Source: JBDKGD01 sp964645125 (GTDB lineage: Bacteria; Patescibacteriota; Minisyncoccia; UBA6257; 2-01-FULL-56-20). From it: a stretch of 20,241 nucleotides of DNA. Location of the stretch: assembly GCA_964645125.1 (NCBI GenBank), contig CAZXZC010000012.1:1-20241 (forward strand). Direction: 5' to 3'. Positions within the stretch are counted from its first letter, which is position 1, and each line of letters opens with the position of its first letter. The position numbers and the translations under genes were made by a program. This document shows, in pieces, positions 6,865-12,640 of the stretch. The notes beneath the pieces were generated by a model that saw only the letters and a program-made list of their open reading frames with translations, did no database searches and had not been told where the DNA came from.

Positions 6865-7104
6865 ATGACGCAAACGATGGCGGAACGGATTACGGAGTTT
6901 AGCAAAAAATTTCCACGTGAATACGCAGACGCGAAAGCGTTTCTGTGCGAGGGCAAAGCAATGCTGACCCCTGACACGCGCAAGATTCTGCACGAGCTGG
7001 GTTTCATGAACTCCAATAGCGAATTGGGGCTCGAGTTCACACGAACTTTTATGAACACACTCTACGCGAGCCAGCGTGGTCTGGCTACTTCATCAAACCT
7101 GTAA
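6865..7104 (+). CDS. Small unknown protein B of the cassette, 79 aa, paralog of A
   Basis: A small helical soluble protein of unknown family, clearly related to the protein encoded at 6532-6768 through KAxLxPDTxxIL (about residues 31-42) and a shared F/L-rich C-terminal helix ending in LY. The ATG follows GGAGGG with a 9-nt spacer. It ends 14 nt before the next gene, so these two are translated from one message. No catalytic or nucleic-acid-binding motif is visible. Confidence 0.85.
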   Translation: MTQTMAERITEFSKKFPREYADAKAFLCEGKAMLTPDTRKILHELGFMNSNSELGLEFTRTFMNTLYASQRGLATSSNL

Positions 7105-7118
7105 CTTATGGAGGGATT

Positions 7119-7511
7119 ATGATTGATACATCTACCGTAGATATCGGCAGCGAACAAGAAACACCCTATTTAGACCTCCCACTTCGACTGCAATCGGTCA
7201 AAACATCTACGATGTTGGCCTTTCATGTTGGGAATGAACTGCGTGAATACCATCGAGAAAATCCCCCGCTTTTCCAACAGATTGCAGAAACTGCACATCA
7301 ACCCGTTGTTGATGGGAAGATTAAAATTCCACAGTCGGTTATGGAGTGGATTTCTGACTTTGAGCAGGCCACGCCAAAAGAAATTTTGGCTATCGTTTGC
7401 GAGTTCGCCCGAATGGGGGAAAACGGCTACGAGCTTGTATGGCCGGTTTTGACCGTCTACACTCCCCCACCAGCACCGGAACGTGACGGTGATGGTTTCC
7501 CGAATGTGTAA
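7119..7511 (+). CDS. Small unknown protein C of the cassette, 130 aa
   Basis: The family is unknown. It is acidic at the N-terminus (about 1-25), helical in the middle (about 30-110) and ends in a Pro-rich tail with an acidic DGDG. DGKIKIPQSVMEWISDF (residues 65-81) can be laid over the KAxLxPDTxxIL region of genes A and B, suggesting a distant common domain, but this is weak. The ATG is preceded by GGAGGG and a 3-nt spacer. It lies 14 nt after gene B and is followed by a strong hairpin. Confidence 0.83.
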   Translation: MIDTSTVDIGSEQETPYLDLPLRLQSVKTSTMLAFHVGNELREYHRENPPLFQQIAETAHQPVVDGKIKIPQSVMEWISDFEQATPKEILAIVCEFARMGENGYELVWPVLTVYTPPPAPERDGDGFPNV

Positions 7512-7512
7512 C

Positions 7513-7538
7513 TGCAACAGATTGCACAATCTGTTGCA
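7513..7538 (+). promoter_or_regulatory. Perfect hairpin between cassette genes C and D
   Basis: A 26-nt perfect palindrome with arms TGCAACAGATTG and CAATCTGTTGCA begins one base after the stop of gene C. No T-tract follows, so it is more like an mRNA processing or stabilising element than a terminator. Confidence 0.6.
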
Positions 7539-7576
7539 CCCATTAACGTAAATTTTATTCTGGAGGATTATGCTGT

Positions 7577-7996
7577 ATGGATACTTTGAGAGTTTCGCAG
7601 TCGGCACTGGATGCATACATTAAATTTGCGGATGGGATGAAATATCCCACTGAGCAGTTCAACCGCGACATAACCGCACTGGAATATCTGGCGATTGAAA
7701 GACCGGGATATTTTCAAAAACTCGTTGAAGCGGTTCGGGTTGATGAGGGCGTAGTGTCTTCTGATGACCTTGCAAACGTTATTTCATCTTTTGGCTGGAC
7801 ACGGGGGAAACGCCTGAGTAAAGAAATTGCCGGTTTGATCGACCGCGTTGCCGTTTCCAGCCGCATCACCGCAAACGGCCCTACGACACTTCGACTGCAG
7901 TCGCCATTTGCGCACGTTCATCCTGAAACGCGGCTTAGCCCGGCGCCACAGTCGCCTGCTATTCGCCAAACTGTTACCCTTTCTGTACACGGGTAA
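7577..7996 (+). CDS. Small unknown protein D of the cassette, 139 aa
   Basis: The family is unknown. The helical N-terminal part (about 1-95) includes RPGYFQKLVEAV and SSDDLANVISSFGW, which may be a divergent version of the domain in genes A-C. The C-terminal tail (about 96-139) is Pro/Ser/Thr-rich and probably disordered. A GGAGG (7562-7566) lies 10 nt before this ATG. A second ATG at 7570, 3 nt from the GGAGG and in another frame, would encode only 17 residues. It is the last gene of the cassette, ending 28 nt before a strong terminator. Confidence 0.82.
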   Translation: MDTLRVSQSALDAYIKFADGMKYPTEQFNRDITALEYLAIERPGYFQKLVEAVRVDEGVVSSDDLANVISSFGWTRGKRLSKEIAGLIDRVAVSSRITANGPTTLRLQSPFAHVHPETRLSPAPQSPAIRQTVTLSVHG

Positions 7997-8024
7997 ACAA
8001 ACCCCGCGTACAGAATTTTTCATC

Positions 8025-8056
8025 GGCCACACGAGCAATCGTGTGGTCTTTTTTAT
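8025..8056 (+). terminator. Rho-independent terminator of the small-protein cassette
   Basis: GGCCACACGA (8025-8034), GCAA loop and TCGTGTGGTC (8039-8048) form a 10-bp stem with one G-T pair, followed by TTTTTTATTAT. It defines the 3' end of the plus-strand unit that begins at 6446. Confidence 0.92.
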
Positions 8057-8061
8057 TATCA

Positions 8062-8088
8062 GATCCCTCACATACGTTCGGGATGACA
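8062..8088. repeat. Stem-loop repeat without nested palindrome
   Basis: GATCCC (8062-8067) and GGGATG (8080-8085) enclose a 12-nt loop with CATACG, followed by ACA. It is the same element type as 2349-2392 but lacks the 20-bp palindrome. It lies between the cassette terminator and the pil operon. Confidence 0.55.
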
Positions 8089-8145
8089 GAAGCAAAAGAC
8101 CATTGGTTCCGCCAGCGGTCATTGGCTCCACCCTCTACCCTTACC

Positions 8146-8424
8146 TTAAAATCCTAAAAACGGATTGGGGCGGCCAGTGGATACCGCGGGGGTTGGGGTT
8201 TGGTACTCGCGAAGCGAAACGGCGCGGGTGATGATGGCTTGGTTAAACTGAATAGATGAAAGTGCGGTGGTGGTTTTAGGAAGGACAAGATCGATTGATA
8301 CGGGATTCTTGAAAAATATGTAGTACGCGGCAGCGGCAAGAACACCTAAAATGACGAGCCAAATGAGTGCGCTTACAATACTGCTTGATGAGTTAGTCCG
8401 TTCTTGTTCAACAATAATGGCCAT
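8146..8424 (-). CDS. Small single-pass membrane protein of the pil operon, 92 aa
   Basis: Residues 1-15 are polar. A strong membrane span covers about 16-39 (VSALIWLVILGVLAAAAYYI), and a short extracytoplasmic tail of about 50 residues ends in a Pro-rich stretch. It begins 4 nt after the pilO stop, so it belongs to the same operon. By position it would replace PilP, but it has no lipobox and no recognisable PilP domain. Function is unknown; a pilus-assembly accessory role is inferred only from linkage. No SD. Confidence 0.75.
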   Translation of the reverse strand: MAIIVEQERTNSSSSIVSALIWLVILGVLAAAAYYIFFKNPVSIDLVLPKTTTALSSIQFNQAIITRAVSLREYQTPTPAVSTGRPNPFLGF

Positions 8425-8428
8425 AAAT

Positions 8429-9028
8429 TTAATTAGTGGTTTGGTAGTAGGCGCTTATGGTTGCGTCTACGCTGTATGCGTCGGCGTTTTCTTTATTTAA
8501 AGGGGCAAAGGAAATATTTTTGACGTCCATGACGCGAATATTATTTTCAATCCCCTGTAAAAATGCCTTGATGCCATTGTATGTTCCGGCAAGACGAACC
8601 TGGAAGGTAATGGTACCCAACGGCCTGCGCACAGACTCAGCAGCTGATGCCGATGCTTTACTTGAGCTTGCACTAGCTGAGGCTACCGGCGCGTTACCTA
8701 CGGAAAATGACTGCACCTGCAAGCCGTTAGCTGCGGCTACGGCATTGACCTGGGCAATGAGACTGGCATTGTCAGCGCCGACAGGAATGGCAGCAGACAC
8801 AATGCGCTGAGCACTGGCGCCACTGTTGTATGAGTTGATAAGGCTGTCGATGGTTTTGATATTTTTTGTTTGATTGTCTACAAAATCCTGGCGCTTATCA
8901 CGCTCAGCCTTCACCAACATGGTTGCTTGGTACTCTGACTGAATGAATGTGAAATAGACTACTACTGCTGCGGTTAAAAACAATAGTGAAACTATGATGC
9001 TGATAAACCGTTTTGTTGATTGCTTCAT
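8429..9028 (-). CDS. pilO: PilO-like type IV pilus assembly protein
   Basis: This 199-aa protein has a short cytoplasmic start, one membrane span (about 8-28) and a coiled-coil-like stretch (about 35-65). A PilO-type ferredoxin-like domain (about 70-195) includes RIVSAAIPVGADNASLIAQV and a second GTITFQVRLAGTYNGIKAFL half, with an Ala/Ser-rich insert between them (about 113-130). PilO pairs with PilN to link the cytoplasmic PilM ring to the periphery. Its ATG overlaps the pilN stop (ATGA), implying translational coupling. Confidence 0.85.
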   Translation of the reverse strand: MKQSTKRFISIIVSLLFLTAAVVVYFTFIQSEYQATMLVKAERDKRQDFVDNQTKNIKTIDSLINSYNSGASAQRIVSAAIPVGADNASLIAQVNAVAAANGLQVQSFSVGNAPVASASASSSKASASAAESVRRPLGTITFQVRLAGTYNGIKAFLQGIENNIRVMDVKNISFAPLNKENADAYSVDATISAYYQTTN

Positions 9029-9714
9029 GGTCGTGGAGTGGTAGTTGAAGCGACTGGTTGAGGTGTCCCAGCTTGCGGTTGCGCTTGGGTTTGTGCGGGG
9101 GTATTTGGTTGTGCTGCTTGCGGCTGGCCGCTTCCAGGTGTGGGTGTCGCGGCTACTGCGCCACCAAAAAAGCCGGGTCGCATAAACAGGGTAAGGTCAA
9201 ACTGCCATAAGCCCCGCGAGTCAGCACTGACATTACTAAAATTGACTCGTGCAACATCGTTGCTTCTATCTTGGAATACCTTGAGTTGCTGTGAAAAATC
9301 GGCGAGGCTGCGCGCATAGCCAGAAAGGGTGACTTGATTTGCGGTCACATTCACCGCCATACGGGAAAAATACACAGAGGAGATTGTGGAGGCTTCGATC
9401 CAAGAAAACAGGGGCGACGTTATGACGTGCTTATCGAGTACGCTATTGAGGTTTTGGAGCTGCGAATAAAAGTTAATGAGCTGTTCTTGCTGCTGGGTGG
9501 AGTACTTTACAGAAAACGCAGCGATTTCTTTTTTCTTCTCTTCATTTTTTTGGGTGAGGTAGGTGTGGTAGCCATACTTGAGACCAAAAAAAATGCCCAC
9601 GCTTAAAAACAGCATGGTGGTTGAGAACATCAGCAGTTGACCAAACCAGCCTGGGCTTCTGGCGTCGGTTGGCCGCCTACTTAATTGCTCGACTGCATTT
9701 TGTGGAAATGCCAT
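9025..9714 (-). CDS. pilN: PilN-like type IV pilus assembly protein
   Basis: The protein has 229 aa. A cytoplasmic N-terminus (about 1-25) would carry the PilM-binding segment, but the canonical INLLP motif is not seen. One membrane span (about 26-48) and a coiled coil (about 52-95) follow. A PilN-type domain (about 95-185) contains NVTANQVTLSGYARSLADFS, the usual 'semantic' strand-helix unit. A long Pro/Gln/Ala/Thr tail (about 186-229) is probably disordered. It starts 8 nt after the pilM stop and overlaps pilO. It partners PilM and PilO in the inner-membrane alignment complex. Confidence 0.85.
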   Translation of the reverse strand: MAFPQNAVEQLSRRPTDARSPGWFGQLLMFSTTMLFLSVGIFFGLKYGYHTYLTQKNEEKKKEIAAFSVKYSTQQQEQLINFYSQLQNLNSVLDKHVITSPLFSWIEASTISSVYFSRMAVNVTANQVTLSGYARSLADFSQQLKVFQDRSNDVARVNFSNVSADSRGLWQFDLTLFMRPGFFGGAVAATPTPGSGQPQAAQPNTPAQTQAQPQAGTPQPVASTTTPRP

Positions 9715-9722
9715 AGGAAAAA

Positions 9723-10808
9723 TTAAACGAATTCTTTTAAGACCAGCCCAAATGCCACAGAAAATGATGGACCAAGTTCACCAGCCACGGGTTCAAGCGC
9801 CGATGGATACGCAAACCGGAAAAATGGAGCCGCCTTTACCACGGGAACTCCGAGTTGCTGTTGTACGTATTTTTCAATACCGGCAAGATTTGCACTCCCG
9901 CCTGATAAAATAATTCGCTCGGGCTTAGCGCTTTTGGGAAACTGGGTTTGATAGTTATAAATGGCCTTCTTTACCTCTGATAGTATACCATCGATAAACG
10001 GCAACATAATTGTGGATAATTCATAGTTGGGTCCGGTACCCACGATGCCACGCTCACGTTTTAGGTCTTCGGCGCGCAGCGGCGACACATGGAGCGCATT
10101 GGCAAGTGACTGCGTGATGGTGGCGCCAGCGGCATCGGTTTGGGCGACGTATTTTAGGCCTGCGCCTTCGGCAAACACCATGCTGGTGGAGCGACTGCCA
10201 ATGTCGACAATAATGGTGGGTGTTTTGTCGGTTCCAATGAGTGCTCGCAAACTGCTTAAACCTTCAATTTCGAGGGACTTTAATTTTAAGCCTGCCGCAT
10301 GGAACATTTCTTGATATTTTTTAATCTGCTCTTGGGGTACAGAGATTAGTAGTATTTGCTGGTGCTTGAAACCTTTGTCGTCTTGGTACTCCCCTACTTT
10401 TATCCAATCGAGCGCGACTTCATTTATGGGCAGCGGAATATATTGCTTGGCCTGGTAAATGAGCGCTTGCTCAAGTTCGCTTGGTTTTAAATCGGGAAAG
10501 TCCAATACTGTGGTGAATGCGGCAAATGCCGGCAGCGAGGCAAGGGCAATATCAGTACCAGGGCGCATTTTTTCGATGAGACTATGAAGCATGTCGGCAG
10601 CATCGGTTTCGAAAATTTTAAAACTGCTGGTTTGGAGCACGCGGTTGGCGCGCACTAAGTGGCCATTGGATTCAAGCAAGCCGTAATTCACCAACTCTGG
10701 AAGTTGGGTGCCTGCTTTTACCTCCACCATTTTTATGGACGTAGTGCCGATATCGACCCCAACGTAACTGGGAAATACTTGTTGTTTGAGTGAGGTAAAA
10801 ATCCCCAT
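9723..10808 (-). CDS. pilM: Type IV pilus assembly protein PilM
   Basis: This 361-aa protein has the actin/FtsA fold of PilM. The N-terminal YVGVDIGTTSIKMVEVK (about 15-31) is the phosphate-1 loop. TIIVDIGSRSTSMVF (about 198-212) is the phosphate-2 motif, and ERIILSGGSANLAGI (about 298-312) is the adenosine motif. It is cytoplasmic and forms a ring that binds ATP and the PilN N-terminus. The length is typical. It is the first gene of pilM-pilN-pilO-small TM. The ATG at 10808 has no SD; AAGGAG occurs but lies 16 nt or more upstream. Confidence 0.95.
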   Translation of the reverse strand: MGIFTSLKQQVFPSYVGVDIGTTSIKMVEVKAGTQLPELVNYGLLESNGHLVRANRVLQTSSFKIFETDAADMLHSLIEKMRPGTDIALASLPAFAAFTTVLDFPDLKPSELEQALIYQAKQYIPLPINEVALDWIKVGEYQDDKGFKHQQILLISVPQEQIKKYQEMFHAAGLKLKSLEIEGLSSLRALIGTDKTPTIIVDIGSRSTSMVFAEGAGLKYVAQTDAAGATITQSLANALHVSPLRAEDLKRERGIVGTGPNYELSTIMLPFIDGILSEVKKAIYNYQTQFPKSAKPERIILSGGSANLAGIEKYVQQQLGVPVVKAAPFFRFAYPSALEPVAGELGPSFSVAFGLVLKEFV

Positions 10809-10820
10809 GGGATATAAGAA

Positions 10821-10845
10821 TATACTCCTTAGTATACACTAAAAT
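10821..10845. promoter_or_regulatory. Divergent promoter region of pilM and comF
   Basis: The 39 bp between the two start codons hold several -10-like hexamers: minus TATACT (10831-10836), plus TATACT (10821-10826) and plus TAAAAT (10840-10845). An imperfectly studied dyad TTAGT-ATAC-ACTAA (10829-10842) sits at the centre. No good -35 is visible on either side. The two genes must share this short region. Confidence 0.45.
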
Positions 10846-10847
10846 AT

Positions 10848-11618
10848 ATGCATTCATGGGTGACCACAATAATTCAAGTTGTCGAAGACAACTACTACAA
10901 AAGGAAATCCATAGCGAAGCGGCCATGGGTTACGGCCGCGCTTGATGTTTTCTTTCCTCGGTACTGCCCTGGGTGCGCCTTAGTATTGCCCGCGCATGGT
11001 ACGGGCTGTTGTGAAGATTGCGCAAACCGCGTGAAGCTCAATACGAATTTTTTCTGTATCATGTGCCAGGCGCGACTTCCGACCAGTACCAAAATATGCC
11101 ACCGTGACAGCCCCTGCGTGGTTGCGGCTGCGACCTCATATGACGAACTGCTTATTGAAAAACTAGTGAAGCAACTGAAGTTTGAAAATATTTGGGATGC
11201 AGCAGCACCACTTGCTTCGTTTGTAGTGAGTTATATAAAAAACTTCGAGCGCGACTTCCCTCCCCATGGCATCATTGTTCCAATTCCTCTTTCTGCGTCG
11301 CGGCGACGAGCGCGGGTGTATAACCAAGCGGAGGTTATTGGGCAGTTGATTGCCCACGCAACGATGATGGACTATGCTCCGCGCTTATTACGACGTGTAG
11401 TGGACAGCGCGCCACAAACGGAATGTGCTTCCCGCGCCGCGCGGCACACGAATGTGCAAGATATTTTTCGCGCGCGCTTCGATGAAGCTCTGCGCGATCG
11501 CCCGATTCTTTTACTTGATGATGTGGTAACGACCGGCGCAACACTGCATTCGGCGGCAAAAGCACTGCACGAGGCGGGGTATAAAAAAATAATTGCCCTG
11601 GCGGTTGCCAGGGCTTAA
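10848..11618 (+). CDS. comF: ComF family phosphoribosyltransferase-like protein
   Basis: The protein has 256 aa. The N-terminal part has a zinc-finger-like cysteine set: C40, C43, C54/C55, C58, C70, C73, C84. The type I PRTase domain follows, with the VPIPLS strand (about 144-149), RRRARVYNQAEVIG (152-165, typical ComF RGFNQ region) and the PRPP loop ILLLDDVVTTGATL (220-233). ComF family proteins act in DNA uptake, possibly at the ssDNA import step; the biochemical reaction is not settled. It is divergent from pilM, consistent with a competence role. The ATG at 10848 is the only methionine before M72 and gives about 20 extra N-terminal residues. A hairpin GCCCTGGC-GGTT-GCCAGGGC overlaps its last codons. 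Confidence 0.93.
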   Translation: MHSWVTTIIQVVEDNYYKRKSIAKRPWVTAALDVFFPRYCPGCALVLPAHGTGCCEDCANRVKLNTNFFCIMCQARLPTSTKICHRDSPCVVAAATSYDELLIEKLVKQLKFENIWDAAAPLASFVVSYIKNFERDFPPHGIIVPIPLSASRRRARVYNQAEVIGQLIAHATMMDYAPRLLRRVVDSAPQTECASRAARHTNVQDIFRARFDEALRDRPILLLDDVVTTGATLHSAAKALHEAGYKKIIALAVARA

Positions 11619-11623
11619 GAGGC

Positions 11624-11700
11624 CGTTATTTTATTTTTTTATTGAAAGCGCTCCAAGGCCGCTAGGCCGGTCTCACGTTCAATAAAAAAGAAAAATAACG
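11624..11700. repeat. Long AT-rich inverted repeat downstream of comF
   Basis: Arms of 23 bp (11624-11646 and 11678-11700) match at 21 positions. The 31-nt interior contains GGCC-GCTA-GGCC (11657-11668). Each strand reads a T-rich arm first. It may act as a bidirectional terminator or be a small inserted element; no target-site duplication is evident. Confidence 0.7.
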
Positions 11701-11795
11701 CTCGTTGTGGTGTGAAGAAAATATTGAGCTTTGTACAGAACAAACTGCATGGGAAATTCCGTTGGAGCTTAATACTTTCTAATAGCAGGATGTTA

Positions 11796-11801
11796 TATAA
11801 T
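11796..11801 (+). promoter_or_regulatory. Consensus -10 hexamer immediately before the membrane protein gene
   Basis: TATAAT ends 6 nt before the ATG at 11808, which would make this ATG the transcript's first or nearly first codon. No convincing -35 is seen. Confidence 0.55.
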
Positions 11802-11807
11802 GAAATT

Positions 11808-12281
11808 ATGCAGAATGAGTTTGAGGTTTCCTGGAGCGCGCCGGAATATGAGTACCGCGAAAAGGATGTAAGTTGGTATTGGAAAAGCATTATTGTTGCG
11901 GTCGTGCTTATTGCCCTGGCGGTGTGGCAACACAACGTATTGTTTGTGGTGTTTTTGGTTATTGGTGAAATTATGATTATTGTATTTGGGAATCGCCCAC
12001 CGACGATTACGCGGTTTCATATTGGCGAAAAAGGATTTCGCATTAACGATGGGATTTTTCACCCCTATACCCAGTTGGAATCATTTAGTATTGTGATTCA
12101 CGAACACTCTCACTGGGATGATTTGATATTGCACACGAAAAACCGCCTGAATGAGACGGTGCGCGTAAAAGTGCCAAAGGATATGCTTGCAAAAGTACAC
12201 CGCTCGCTTTCGTTGGTGTTGGAAGAAACGGTGTATGAAGAAACGCTCGTTGAGGCTCTTGAACACTTTTTGGGGTTTTAA
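11808..12281 (+). CDS. Two-TM membrane protein, unknown function, 157 aa
   Basis: A short acidic N-terminus (MQNEFEVSWSAPEYEYREKD) precedes two adjacent membrane spans (about 28-43 and 45-62, separated by QHN). A soluble C-terminal domain (about 65-157) has strand-rich HIGEKGFRINDGIFHPYTQL followed by a C-terminal helix; it suggests a PH-like fold, as in several small bacterial membrane proteins. A GTG at 11712 in frame would add 32 residues, but the consensus -10 at 11796-11801 lies after it, so the ATG at 11808 is chosen and the message is probably leaderless. No family is confidently recognised. Confidence 0.75.
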   Translation: MQNEFEVSWSAPEYEYREKDVSWYWKSIIVAVVLIALAVWQHNVLFVVFLVIGEIMIIVFGNRPPTITRFHIGEKGFRINDGIFHPYTQLESFSIVIHEHSHWDDLILHTKNRLNETVRVKVPKDMLAKVHRSLSLVLEETVYEETLVEALEHFLGF

Positions 12282-12283
12282 AA

Positions 12284-12402
12284 TCGTAGAACGTGAAACG
12301 TAAAGCGTGAATCGTGTCTGCAGATCCAGTCGATTTTATTGGTCGATCTTCATTATTGGCTTTTGGCTATACCCTATTTACTCACTACTAAATACTATTT
12401 TG
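12284..12402. repeat. Degenerate 7-bp-period repeat region before tRNA-Arg
   Basis: From just after the membrane-protein stop to tRNA-Arg the sequence can be read as 17 consecutive 7-mers. It starts TCGTAGA, ACGTGAA, ACGTAAA, GCGTGAA, TCGTGTC and ends TATTGGC, TTTTGGC, TATACCC, TATTTAC, TCACTAC, TAAATAC. Position-specific bases recur within each block (CGT in the first five; T first and C last in the later six). Confidence 0.6.
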
Positions 12403-12475
12403 GTGCACCCATGAGGAATCGAACCTCAATTACGGGATCCGCAATCCCGTGTCCTATCCGTTGAACGATGGGTGC
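12401..12475 (-). tRNA. tRNA-Arg (anticodon GCG)
   Basis: A full cloverleaf folds on the minus strand: acceptor GCACCCA/TGGGTGC, D stem GTTC/GGAC, anticodon stem CGGGA/TCCCG with loop TTGCGGA (anticodon GCG, reads CGC and CGT), and T arm TGAGG-TTCGATT-CCTCA. The discriminator is A and a genomic CCA follows (12403-12401), unlike the other two tRNAs here. G37 fits a G36-ending anticodon. Confidence 0.93.
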
Positions 12476-12485
12476 AAACTGCACA

Positions 12486-12494
12486 AATATACCA
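12486..12494 (-). promoter_or_regulatory. Extended -10 promoter of tRNA-Arg
   Basis: On the minus strand TGG precedes TATATT (12486-12491), placing initiation about 4 nt before the tRNA 5' end. No good -35 is present, as often with extended -10 promoters. Confidence 0.5.
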
Positions 12495-12538
12495 ACCCAT
12501 ACTACACCAGATTTGCGGATTTTTACAAGCTTTTTGTA

Positions 12539-12573
12539 GGTTCGAGGTTTGAGGTTATGGGTTTTAGGTTGGG
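12539..12573 (+). repeat. Five degenerate GGTT heptamers
   Basis: Five consecutive 7-mers, GGTTCGA, GGTTTGA, GGTTATG, GGTTTTA and GGTTGGG, all begin with GGTT. The array lies between the DinB terminator and the tRNA-Arg promoter. Confidence 0.75.
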
Positions 12574-12606
12574 CAAAAACAACAACCCCCGAAGCAAGCT
12601 TCGAGG
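12574..12606 (-). terminator. Terminator of the DinB-family gene
   Basis: On the minus strand CCTCGAAG (12599-12606) pairs with CTTCGGGG (12587-12594) around a CTTG loop, followed by GTTGTTGTTTTTG. It lies 34 nt after the stop at 12641. Confidence 0.75.
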
Positions 12607-12640
12607 ATTGTGACTGATGCCTAAAAAGAGTTGGCGCTGT

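Noticed and set aside
7170..7616. A 148-aa minus-strand open frame opposite cassette genes C and D
   Set aside because: The plus strand has well-placed GGAGG sites, a promoter and a terminator in the right direction; the minus frame has none.
11624..11700. Inverted repeat as an insertion sequence
   Set aside because: There is no transposase and no target-site duplication; at most it is a small non-coding element.
11712..11807. GTG start for the two-TM membrane protein
   Set aside because: A consensus -10 lies within this extension, directly before the ATG at 11808, and the extension is not protein-like.
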